Translations under genes and position numbers: made by a program
Part shown: positions 55,001-63,700 of the stretch, piece after piece
Layout of the letters: every line of letters begins with the position of its first letter
Position numbering within the stretch: position 1 is the stretch's first letter
NCBI RefSeq assembly: GCF_000227725.2
Contig: NZ_MU255056.1
Span: 483,867-547,866, forward strand
Reading direction: 5' to 3'
Source: Thiorhodospira sibirica ATCC 700588
Lineage (GTDB): Bacteria > Pseudomonadota > Gammaproteobacteria > Ectothiorhodospirales > Ectothiorhodospiraceae
Length of the DNA: 64,000 nt
Notes under the pieces: model-generated
What the model saw: only the letters and a program-made list of their open reading frames with translations
Database searches by the model: none
What the model was told of the DNA's origin: nothing

Positions 55001-56599
55001 ACCGAGATCACCGGCTATCACGAACACGAAAGCCTCGGGCAAACCCCGCATATCCTCAACGCCCAGCACCATCCGCCCGGCTTTTACACGCAGCTATGGC
55101 AGTGTTTGCAGGCGCAGGGACATTGGCAAGGCGAGATCTGGAATCGGCGCAAAAACGGCGAGCTGTATCCGCAATGGTTGACCATCAGCACGGTGTATAA
55201 CGAAGCCCGGCAGCCCACCCATTATGTCGGGGTATTCACCGACATCAGCCAGCTCAAGCAGTCTGAGGCGCGGCTGGAACACATGGCGCATTATGACCCG
55301 CTGACCAACCTGCCCAATCGCGTGCTGGTGCAGTCTCGTTTGCAGCACGCCATCGAGCAGGCAAAACGGGAAAAACAGCAACTGGCCGTGTTATTCATTG
55401 ATCTGGATCGCTTTAAAAACGTCAATGACAGCCTCGGTCATCCCACCGGCGATGCCCTGCTGGTGGCGATTACCCAGCGCATCAGTGCGCGTTTGCGTGA
55501 AGCAGATACCCTGGCCCGACTGGGGGGCGATGAATTTTTATTGCTGATGGAAGGAGTGCCGCATGGCCGGGATGCGGGCCGGGTGGCGCAGTTAGTCCTG
55601 GATTTGCTCGAAAAGCCGTTTTTATTAAATGATCAGCACGAGATCTATGTTGGGGCGAGTATCGGCATCAGCGTGTATCCCGACGATGCGCACAGCGTAA
55701 CCCATTTGATTCAGCACGCCGATGCCGCGATGTATCAAGCCAAGGCGCAAGGCCGCAACACCTATCGCTTCTATACCCGCACCCTCACCGAGGCCGCCGA
55801 CCGGCGCCTGCGCCTGGAAAACCAGTTACGCCGGGCGGTGGAGCATGGGGAATTTGAGCTGTATTACCAGCCGATTGTCTGCGCCAGCACGCACCAGCTA
55901 CATGCCTTGGAGGCTCTGTTGCGCTGGCATCCGGTGGATGCTCCGGCCCCGATTCCGCCCAGTGAGTTCATTCCGCTGTGTGAGGAAAACGGCCTGATTT
56001 TGCCGCTGGGGCAATGGGTGTTGCAGCATGCCTGTACACAGGCCAAGCATTGGTTGGCAGCGGGGAGTGTGCCATTTCGGCTGGCGGTGAATCTCTCGGC
56101 CTGTCAGCTGCGCATCAAAGAGATACCGCAGCAGATCGCGCAGACACTGGAACACAGCCAATTACCCGCAGACTGTCTGGAGCTTGAACTGACAGAAAGC
56201 GCCATCATGGAACAAGGCAGCGAGGCCATTCACTTGCTGCAGGAATTCAAGGCGCAAGGGCTGCACATTGCCATTGACGATTTTGGCACCGGCTATTCCT
56301 CACTGGCCTATCTCAAGCGCTTTGCCGTGGATACCCTCAAGATTGACCGGCAGTTTGTGATGCATCTGACCGAGGATCAAAGTGACTATGAGATTGTCAC
56401 CACCATTGTGGCGATGGCGCGCAATCTGCGCCTGAATGTGGTCGCCGAAGGCGTGGAAACCGAGGCACAAATCAAGGCCCTGGAGGCTATCGGCTGCGAT
56501 GCCCTGCAAGGTTATGCCTTCAGTCGCCCCTTGCCCGCAGCCGCTATCCACTCCCTGCTATTCCCCGCTAATCCGCCCTATACACCGCCCGATGCATGA
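52013..56599 (+). CDS. Membrane-bound PAS/GAF diguanylate cyclase and phosphodiesterase (GGDEF-EAL)
   Basis: The 1528-residue protein can make and break cyclic di-GMP. Two or three helices lie in the first 110 residues, a periplasmic part spans about 110-365, and another helix is near 370-395. Next come PAS (about 420-535), GAF (about 545-720), three PAS domains (about 730-1090), GGDEF (about 1095-1260) and EAL (about 1275-1515). Active-site residues are present: LGGDEF (1171-1175), an RxxD inhibitory site five residues before it, LEALLRW (EAL 1300-1302), DDFGTGYSSL, KIDRQFV and AEGVET. Both activities are possible. The ribosome binding site is weak (AGGA 13 bases ahead). The region 51763-52012 before it is gene-free. 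Confidence 0.93.
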   Translation: MLNPLHIALLYALFAALWIVSSGYALDLLAQDPEFLARLERIKGLIFVAVSSALLYLLLKLQNLGPRAIRASSQTVPLRGDGQRYRLVILGLVLLIMTPLPGLLILKLQKPQIMQEAYQDLQVISRFKASHLQQWLTERRTDGLSLASNALFVELVQTASVAQDAPLMERLRTRLEVLRGIRDYRAVVLFDAQGQLLLAVGEQLWGEGANHPWQDRASLPRDIQHTDLYHDTHGALALDFWIPLRRSGAPADELAGFVLLQTQPEVFFTELLMDWHDATHRAESLLLREEHGALWLVYGAHPDQRWQDDGPLALRNPRSIFYRWDAMSPGSMLEGLDHRQTPVLAVSQAIPSTSWFLVIKRDQRDIFANLNTLSLWVTLINFFALSALMAALVLLWFQQQRVHELTLKAQSAQRDRLLKYFFDLPFIGMAITQPSDRRCLNVNQRLCDILGRSREELMTLNWSQLTHPEDLVEEMTHFSQMLGGKADGYQMEKRFLRPDGRVVFALVNVKPILAEGGDVELVMATVEDITERWLVAQELQRQKDLYDTLSQTNQAIVRCTRQEELFPELCRIAVKHGGFCLAWIGLLNATDGGIVPVALHIRQTRALASLQDLFSHSPALVDQDLAVRALRLNRYVIQRQGMTETYDPQPHTPWLEALTQAHLQEAGAFPIYHQGCAIGAMILYSDQRPFFSGDICRTLEEMAMDISFALDMFTQRAALEKTTEELSGFFDVALDLLCIADLDGHFLKLNTAWEQALGYSCEQLQRCRFLDFVHPEDLAHTHEQIARLAQGEYVINFVNRYRCPDGQYRWLEWHAAPSPGGEWVYAAARDITEQRAHEQALKAWDHLLGYIIQHDPNAIAVHDKELRYIYVSERYLQDYKVEQTQLIGYRHYEVFPDIPQKWREVHRRALAGEVLRCEEDRFERADGHVEWTRWECRPWFDQHQQIGGIILYTEVITERKQAEMALRQAACVFESTRDGVLITDLNARIVAVNRAYTEITGYHEHESLGQTPHILNAQHHPPGFYTQLWQCLQAQGHWQGEIWNRRKNGELYPQWLTISTVYNEARQPTHYVGVFTDISQLKQSEARLEHMAHYDPLTNLPNRVLVQSRLQHAIEQAKREKQQLAVLFIDLDRFKNVNDSLGHPTGDALLVAITQRISARLREADTLARLGGDEFLLLMEGVPHGRDAGRVAQLVLDLLEKPFLLNDQHEIYVGASIGISVYPDDAHSVTHLIQHADAAMYQAKAQGRNTYRFYTRTLTEAADRRLRLENQLRRAVEHGEFELYYQPIVCASTHQLHALEALLRWHPVDAPAPIPPSEFIPLCEENGLILPLGQWVLQHACTQAKHWLAAGSVPFRLAVNLSACQLRIKEIPQQIAQTLEHSQLPADCLELELTESAIMEQGSEAIHLLQEFKAQGLHIAIDDFGTGYSSLAYLKRFAVDTLKIDRQFVMHLTEDQSDYEIVTTIVAMARNLRLNVVAEGVETEAQIKALEAIGCDALQGYAFSRPLPAAAIHSLLFPANPPYTPPDA

Positions 56600-56668
56600 G
56601 GATCGTCGTCCGCACCATCAAGGCACTGGCTGAGGCTTGACGCAGCTGGGTGCGCGCAGCCCCTGGCT

Positions 56669-58822
56669 CTACCCCAGCAGGTTTTTGAGGGTGTCCAGCA
56701 GGTTATTTTGATCAAAGCTGCCCTTGATAATATAGGCATCCGCGCCGACCTCAATGCCTCGGCGCTTGTCTTCTTCTTTTTCCCGCGAGGTGATGATGAT
56801 GATCGGGGTGTGGCGGTAGCGTTCATCCTGGCGCAGGGCGGCGGTTAAGCTGAAGCCGTCCATATTGGGCATTTCGACATCGGTCAAAATGGCATCAAAA
56901 GACTGTGAGCGCGCCTTTTGCAAGCCATCCAGGCCATCCTCGGCCAAGGTGATCTGATAGCCGTGGGCTTCCAGCAAATCCTTTTCAATCTCGCGGGTGT
57001 TGAGTGAATCATCAACCACCAGCACGCGCTGCCCTGTTGTGCTACTGGCCTCAGTGGTGCGGGTCGCGGTGGTGCTGATGTTGTGCCGGGCGAGATCCAT
57101 CAAGGCCGGGGCATGCAGGATGCTGATCAGCTCACTGTTGCCGGTCATGACCATGCCAGCGATTAAAACTCTGTCACGCAGGTGTGCTGGCAGCGGTTTG
57201 ATCACCATATCCTGCTCATCGACCAGATCATTGACTTTGAGTGCTAATTTGGCGTTGCGCACCCGTACCACCACCAGCAGATGCACCTTGCGTGTACTCT
57301 GGGCAGGGCTTGGCAGAGAGAGCAAGGCCGCCAGATCCAGCACCGGGACGAATTCATTATCAATCACCACAGTCTGACGTTTGGCCACCAAAAACAGTTG
57401 CCGGTCTTCGACCTCCAGCAATTGTGCAATGTATTGCGCGCTCAGACCAAAGCACTGCGTCCCGGTTTGCACCAATAACACCCGCATCATCGCCAGCGAC
57501 AGCGGTAAACGCAGGCTGAAGGTGGTCCCCTGACCGGGTAAGGTTTCCACCGAGATCGCCCCCTGCAATTCATCCACTACGCAGCGTTTGACCACATCCA
57601 TGCCCACCCCCCGGCCGGAGACATCGGTGATGATGGCACTGGTACTAAAACCGGGGGTAAAAATCAGCTCAATCAGCTCATTTTCTGGCAAAGCGGCCGC
57701 TTGCTCGGTAGACAGCAGACCCTTGCGAATGGCCTTGTCACGGATCAGCGCCAGCGGCAATCCCGCACCGTCGTCGCTCAGTTCTATCACCACAAAACCG
57801 CCATCCTGACGGGCATTGAGCTGCACGGTGCCATAGCGCGGCTTGCCAGCGGCTTCCCGGGTCTCAGGCGGCTCAATGGCATGATCGACGGCATTGCGTA
57901 ACAGATGCACAATGGGGTCATTTAAACGCTCAATCACCTGACGATCCAGCTCGATGTCCATGCCGCTGATTTTGCACTCAATCTCTTTACCCATCGAGCG
58001 CCCCAGCTCGCGCACCATCCGCGCCGCCGGTTCAAACACCAGCGCCAGCGGTAACATGCGCATGATCAGCGCCTTGTTGTGCAACTCCTCCATCAGCAGG
58101 GCCTGTTCAAATACATCATCTTGCAGCTGACGGGCAAAGCGGTGCAGCGGGGCGCTGAGCGCAGCGGAGACATCGGCCTCACGTTCAATGCCGCGAATAT
58201 CGCTCACCCGCTGGCGCAACCGTGCATGACTGGAGATGACCTCGCCCATCAATTTGATCAGCTCATCCATCTTGACCAGAGGAACCCGCACGGTGGCCGC
58301 CGTTTTGAGTCGCACCTCCGGCGCGCTGGATTCTACGGCGGCGGGCGCGTCATCCGGGGGCGGGGCGGGAGATTCCGCCGGGGAGACGGGAGGCTGATCG
58401 ACGACCGGCGCAGACACCTCAGTGGGCGCTGTGGCGGTTGCGCTCAGCGGCGCTTTCAAGGCCGCACACAGCGCCGCATCCGCTGGGGACAGCTCGTTCC
58501 CTGCTTCCAGCTGATCCACCTGGCTTGCCAAAGCATCACAGGCTTGGCGCAATAGGCGTCCCAAGCCCGCAGTAAAGGCCACATTGCCCTCGCGCAAGTC
58601 CCCGAGCACATCCTCCAGGGCATGGGCCGTGTCGGTAATCGGCAACAGCTTGAGCATTCTGGACGAACCTTTGATCGTGTGCGCCGAACGAAACAAGGCA
58701 TGCACCGCCTCAATATCTTGCGGTGTTGTCTCCAGATGATTGATCCGCTCCTCCATCTGGCGCAGGTGTTCGCGGGCCTCTTCGACAAAACGAATGAGAA
58801 AGCGTTTGATGTCTATCGCCAT
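56669..58822 (-). CDS. CheA-type hybrid histidine kinase with CheW and receiver domains
   Basis: The 717-residue cytosolic kinase has an Hpt domain (about 1-110) with phosphorylatable His48 (SAHTIKGSS), a Pro/Ala-rich linker (about 130-185) with no P2 domain, a dimerisation region and an HATPase domain (HLLRNAVDHAIE, DDGAGL, GRGVGMD, GQGTTF). A CheW-like domain (about 440-580) and a C-terminal receiver (about 597-717) with LTDVEMPNMDG (phospho-Asp) follow. This design is common in ChpA/PilL-like and WspE-like systems that control pili or c-di-GMP instead of flagella. The next gene over, on the opposite strand, is the c-di-GMP enzyme, so such a link is plausible. The ATG at 58822 lacks a strong ribosome binding site. 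Confidence 0.9.
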   Translation of the reverse strand: MAIDIKRFLIRFVEEAREHLRQMEERINHLETTPQDIEAVHALFRSAHTIKGSSRMLKLLPITDTAHALEDVLGDLREGNVAFTAGLGRLLRQACDALASQVDQLEAGNELSPADAALCAALKAPLSATATAPTEVSAPVVDQPPVSPAESPAPPPDDAPAAVESSAPEVRLKTAATVRVPLVKMDELIKLMGEVISSHARLRQRVSDIRGIEREADVSAALSAPLHRFARQLQDDVFEQALLMEELHNKALIMRMLPLALVFEPAARMVRELGRSMGKEIECKISGMDIELDRQVIERLNDPIVHLLRNAVDHAIEPPETREAAGKPRYGTVQLNARQDGGFVVIELSDDGAGLPLALIRDKAIRKGLLSTEQAAALPENELIELIFTPGFSTSAIITDVSGRGVGMDVVKRCVVDELQGAISVETLPGQGTTFSLRLPLSLAMMRVLLVQTGTQCFGLSAQYIAQLLEVEDRQLFLVAKRQTVVIDNEFVPVLDLAALLSLPSPAQSTRKVHLLVVVRVRNAKLALKVNDLVDEQDMVIKPLPAHLRDRVLIAGMVMTGNSELISILHAPALMDLARHNISTTATRTTEASSTTGQRVLVVDDSLNTREIEKDLLEAHGYQITLAEDGLDGLQKARSQSFDAILTDVEMPNMDGFSLTAALRQDERYRHTPIIIITSREKEEDKRRGIEVGADAYIIKGSFDQNNLLDTLKNLLG

Positions 58823-58881
58823 GAGAATCTGTTTGCAAGGTACAGGAAAAAGATGAACTGCAAAGTGGCCCGAACAGGATA

Positions 58882-58910
58882 AAAAAATCCCGGTGTGATG
58901 CCACACCGGG
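58882..58910 (-). terminator. Rho-independent terminator of the CAP-domain gene
   Basis: CCCGGTGTG (58889-58897) pairs with CACACCGGG (58902-58910) around a four-base loop. Read on the minus strand, seven Ts follow. It lies 39 bases past the stop at 58949, before the kinase gene. Confidence 0.9.
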
Positions 58911-58948
58911 AATCTTACAGGATACTGCGCCAAACCGCATGGGCTGGC

Positions 58949-60550
58949 TTAGGCCACAAGCGCCTCATCACTGGGCACCAGTCCAGCCAGAATCACCGGG
59001 GTATCTGCCATCTGTATGGCACCTGTGCTAACGGCAACCCCGTTGATGACATCCAGCTTCAGGTTTTCATCGCCGACGATGACACGCTGGCTGATAGGGG
59101 CGGATAATTCTGGGCCGGAGAAGATCACTTCATAGCTTCCGGGACGTACAGGTATGCTGTAGGCGCCTGCCTCAAAGGCTGCAAAATCCTGCCCATTCAC
59201 CGTCACCGTAACCCCGGACAGGCCTTCGCCAACCGTGTAAAACTGGTTATTGTCCAGGTCGTTATAGATCACCCCCGTCAAAAATACGAAATCGGAATTA
59301 AAATCACGGCCAAATTTCTGGGTGATCATGGAGGTCAGAAAGGTATTGCCTTCTTGAGTAAAATGACCCTCGCGTTGTCCGATGCCGACTTCGTGATAGT
59401 GTTCTCCAAGGATATTGACCCGATGTCCCGGTGAAAGGAACAACCCGTCATGCTGGCTATGAATTGAGGCGATCAGATCAATCTGCGCACCGGTATTCCC
59501 AGTCCAGGAAACATTTTCACCCACAAAGGAAGAACCATACCCCGCCGCCTGGGCGCGATCTGCCGGATTTGTGCCGTTGATGCCCGTATGCGAAAAAATA
59601 TTATGGTTTAACATCCAGTCGCTGTGGTCACGGGCGGCTTCCATCAAAATGGTGTTAAACGCCAGTGGTGCTTTGCTGTCTGTGGAAATGCGCTGATTGG
59701 CGGCAATGCCTTGATTCAGATCAATATTTAAGCGCTGCGCCTCAGTCACGGGGTCTTGGCGGGCCTGATTGATCAGCTCCAGCATGAGGATTTCATGAGC
59801 TGTGGGTTGCGGGCCTTGCGGGACCGGGGGTTCTACCGGGGGTTCTACCGGGGGTTCTACCGGGGGTTCTACCGGGGGTTCTACCGGGGGTTCTACCGGG
59901 GGTTCTACCGGGGGTTCTACCGGGGGTTCTACCGGGGGCTCGGGATCAACTGGACGCGTGATAGCAAATAGTCCTTCCCGCGCCTCATCCAGCAATCCCC
60001 TGATACGGACCGGTGTGGTCATGCTGTCAATTTCTGCCGTCAGCGAGGTCGCCAAGGCCAAAAAGGCCGCCTGCGCTTCGGGGTTAAGCTGATTGAAGGC
60101 CGGAATATCTTCACGCCTTTGCAGATCGTAAAACCCCTCACTGACGTTGACAAAGTTTTGATACAACACCTGAGTATCCGCCGCCTGTGCATTGGCCCAC
60201 ATGCCATCAAGCATCATCATGACCAGGGTGCCTAACTCTGAACCCAGCAGACTGGGCTGTTGAGCAATCTCATCCTGCCAATACTTAAACCCTTCCGCAT
60301 CGGGTTCGCTGACCTGGAAGATATTTGCATACAGCGCCCTGAGCAGGCCATCGCCGTGCAGACCCGCATATTTTTCCTGAATCAGCGCTTGATCAAAAAA
60401 GCTCTGCGCCACATTGACATAACTGAATCGTCCACTGGCAATGGCCCCAACCCAGTAATCCACTCCCTCGGCATCGGGTGCCGCCCCCCAAACACCGGCA
60501 TAAATCTCCATCACCCTCTGTGCAATGCCATAATTCTCTGGTCTGGACAT
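58949..60550 (-). CDS. Secreted-type CAP-superfamily protein with DUF4214 and Pro-rich linker
   Basis: The 533-residue protein has no signal peptide. The N-terminal part (about 1-195) has two DUF4214-like segments (AGVWGAAPDAEGVDYWVGAI, ANIFQVSEPDAEGFKYWQDEI), often found in type I-secreted and S-layer-like proteins. A linker of about nine PPVE repeats (about 202-240) follows. The CAP domain (SCP/YkwD type, about 245-400) shows HEILMLELINQAR, HSDWMLNHNIFSHTG, VGENVSW and SPGHRVNILGEHYHEVGIG. A B-type beta domain (LTGVIYNDLDNNQFYTVGEG) and an acidic hydrophobic C-terminus come last. This layout suggests a T1SS substrate, but no transporter genes are near. The function is unknown. The ribosome binding site is GAGGAGG. 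Confidence 0.83.
   Translation of the reverse strand: MSRPENYGIAQRVMEIYAGVWGAAPDAEGVDYWVGAIASGRFSYVNVAQSFFDQALIQEKYAGLHGDGLLRALYANIFQVSEPDAEGFKYWQDEIAQQPSLLGSELGTLVMMMLDGMWANAQAADTQVLYQNFVNVSEGFYDLQRREDIPAFNQLNPEAQAAFLALATSLTAEIDSMTTPVRIRGLLDEAREGLFAITRPVDPEPPVEPPVEPPVEPPVEPPVEPPVEPPVEPPVEPPVEPPVPQGPQPTAHEILMLELINQARQDPVTEAQRLNIDLNQGIAANQRISTDSKAPLAFNTILMEAARDHSDWMLNHNIFSHTGINGTNPADRAQAAGYGSSFVGENVSWTGNTGAQIDLIASIHSQHDGLFLSPGHRVNILGEHYHEVGIGQREGHFTQEGNTFLTSMITQKFGRDFNSDFVFLTGVIYNDLDNNQFYTVGEGLSGVTVTVNGQDFAAFEAGAYSIPVRPGSYEVIFSGPELSAPISQRVIVGDENLKLDVINGVAVSTGAIQMADTPVILAGLVPSDEALVA
59828..59938 (-). repeat. 12-bp tandem repeat in the CAP-protein gene
   Basis: The unit gggttctaccgg (plus strand) recurs about nine times with a period of 12 bases and almost no variation. 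It encodes PPVE. The unit shares the core GGTTCTAC with the 18-bp repeat of tpsA, so the two linkers have similar DNA as well as similar peptides. Confidence 0.9.
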
Positions 60551-60674
60551 AAACCCTCCTCACGTTGCAAACGAAAGATATCAAGCGGCACACGCCTAGC
60601 CTGCCCGCCGGCTTAAAGATACCCCAAATCTTGATGATTGTATCAATTTTATGGGTGAGCATCTTTTGCTGTGG

Positions 60675-60700
60675 TTGAAACTGGCGCGGCTTGCCCCCAT
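60675..60700 (+). promoter_or_regulatory. Heat-shock (sigma-32-type) promoter of clpB
   Basis: GGTTGAAAC (core TTGAAA 60675-60680) and CCCCAT (60695-60700) are 14 bases apart, which matches the RpoH consensus (CTTGAAA, N13-14, CCCCATNT). It lies 42 bases before the clpB start. Confidence 0.85.
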
Positions 60701-60742
60701 GCTAGCGGCATCTCAATTCATCATCCACAGGAATCAATCACC

Positions 60743-63700
60743 ATGCGAATGGAAAAACTGACGACGAAATTACAAACGGCGCTGGCCGATGCCCAGTCTT
60801 TGGCGGTGGGCCGGGATCATCAGATGATCGAGCCGGTGCATCTGCTGATTGCGCTGCTGGATCAGGATGGCGGGACGGTGCGGCCGTTATTGGCACGCAG
60901 CGGGGTGAATGTAAATCTGCTGCGCTCACAATTGGGCGAAGGGCTGGATCGCTTGGCCACCGTTGAAGGCGCCGGGGGGGATTTGCATATCTCTCACAGT
61001 CTCGGGCGCCTGCTGAATCTGTGTGACAAATTGGCGCAAGAACGCAAGGATCAATTTATTTCCTCGGAATTGTTTGTGCTGGCGGCGCTGGAGGATAAAA
61101 GCGGGCTGGGTGAGCTTTTGCAAAAAGCCGGGGCAAGCCGGGCGGCGCTGGAAAAAACCATTGAGCAGCTGCGCGGCGGCCAGCGCGTACAGGATCAAAA
61201 TGCCGAGGAGCAGCGCCAGGCGCTGGAACGCTACACCATTGATCTGACCGAGCGCGCCGAGCAAGGCAAGCTGGACCCGGTGATCGGGCGCGATGAGGAG
61301 ATTCGCCGGGCGATTCAGGTCTTGCAACGGCGCACCAAGAATAATCCGGTGCTGATCGGCGAGCCGGGCGTGGGTAAAGCTCAACCCTTGTATGCCAAGA
61401 TTAAAACACCGTCTGGCTGGACAACGATGGGCGAAATTCAGGTCGGCGACTGGGTCAGTACGCCTGATGGAGGTAAAGCAAAAGTAACAGGCGTTTTTCC
61501 TCAAGGTGAAAAGCAAATTTATCGCTTGCATTTTCGAGATGGGCGCTATGCGGATGCCTGCGCCGAACATTTATGGAGCGTTTATGGGCCACATAAGCAT
61601 GATAAAGAATGGAGAACCGTTACCACGCGGCATTTGATGAGTCTATTAAATCGCGTTCATGCACGCTGGAAGATCCCGTTGGTGACTGAGGTAAATGAAG
61701 AAGCTAAAAATCAGTTGCCTATTGAGCCTTATTTATTGGGTGTTTTGTTAGGCGATGGCAATTTCACACAAAACTGCATTCGCTTTACTAATCAAGATGA
61801 CGAAATAATCGAGCGAGTACAGACCCTTTTGGGCGAAGATTTTATTTTGTCAAAGTCAGGAGGCGACAATCGTCCTTACGATTATAGGATTTTGATGTCA
61901 GAGACCAACTTGTCAAAATACGCAAAACGCTTTAAAGGGAAAATTGCACATGATTTGCTGCGATCCATTCGAGATCTAGGATTGCTGGGCAAGCATGCCT
62001 ATGAAAAATTTATTCCTGATGTTTACAAAACCGCTTCTATCGAGGCGCGTTATGCTTTATTGAGAGGTTTGTTGGATACAGATGGCACAATCACAAAAAC
62101 GGGCAGTATTTCATTGTGTACCAAGAGCATGCGGTTGGCGAGCGATGTGCAAAATCTCGTATGGTCTCTCGGTGGTTTGGCTTCCATTAAAACTAAGCAG
62201 TCCTTTTACACATATGAAAATGAGCAATGTTTTGGAAGGATTACTTATAACGTAAAAATTCGACACCCCAAACCGAAACGCCTATTTTCCTTGACGCGAA
62301 AATTAGCGCGTGTGCCTAACGAATACCAATATAAATATCTTAAAAATCGTTTGGTTTCCATTGAACCACTTTCAATTGAACATGCTCAGTGCATCATGAT
62401 TGATCACCCTGAGCATTTGTATATTACCGATAACTATGTCGTGACACATAACACGGCGATCGTCGAGGGGCTGGCGCAGCGCATTATCAACGGCGAGGTG
62501 CCCGAAGGGCTTAAAGAGAAGCGGCTGTTGTCTTTGGACATGGGCGCCTTGATTGCCGGGGCGAAATTTCGCGGCGATTTTGAGGAACGCATGAAGGCGG
62601 TGATCAATGATCTGGCCAAGCAGGAAGGCCGGGTGATTTTATTCATCGACGAAATTCATACTGTGGTTGGCGCAGGCAAGGCGGAGGGCTCCATGGATGC
62701 GGGCAATATGCTCAAGCCGGCCTTGGCCCGAGGTGAATTGCATTGCATCGGCGCCACCACGCTGGATGAATACCGCCAATATATCGAAAAGGATGCCGCA
62801 CTGGAGCGCCGTTTCCAGAAAGTTTTGGTGGATGAGCCGACGGTGGAAGATACCATCGCCATTCTGCGCGGCCTCAAGGAGCGTTACGAGGTGCATCATG
62901 GGGTGGAAATCACCGACCCGGCGCTGGTGGCGGCAGCGGTGTTATCGCAGCGCTACATCTCGGATCGCCAGCTCCCCGATAAGGCCATTGATCTGATGGA
63001 TGAGGCGGCGGCACGCATCCGCATGGAGATTGACTCCAAGCCGGAGATGATGGATCGCCTGGAACGGCGCCTGATTCAGCTCAAAATCGAACGCGAGGCG
63101 CTGAAAAAGGAATCCGATGAGGCCTCTAAAAAGCGCTTTGGGGCACTGGAGGCCGAGATCGTGCGCCTGGAGCTGGAATATCGCGAGCTGGAAGAAATCT
63201 GGCATGCCGAAAAGGCGGCGCTGTCAGGCACGGCATCCATTAAAGAGGAGCTGGAACGCGCCCGGCTGGAGCTGGATACCGCCCGCCGGGCCGGTGATCT
63301 GGCGCGCATGTCGGAACTGCAATATGGCCGCATCCCGGAGCTGGAGCGCCAGCTGGATATGGCCGCCCAGGCCGAAATGCACGAGATGAAACTCCTGCGC
63401 AGCCGCGTCAGCGATGAAGAGATTGCCGAGGTGGTATCCCGCTGGACCGGCATTCCGGTAAGCAAAATGCTCGAAGGCGAGCGGGAGAAACTTTTGCGTA
63501 TGGAAAGCGCTTTGAGCACGCGGGTCATCGGCCAGGACGAGGCCGTCTCGGTGGTCTCCCATGCGATTCGCCGCTCGCGGGCCGGATTATCAGACCCCAA
63601 CCGTCCCAATGGCTCGTTTTTGTTCTTAGGGCCAACCGGGGTGGGCAAGACCGAGCTGACCAAAACGCTGGCCGCCTTTTTGTTTGATACCGAGGAGGCC

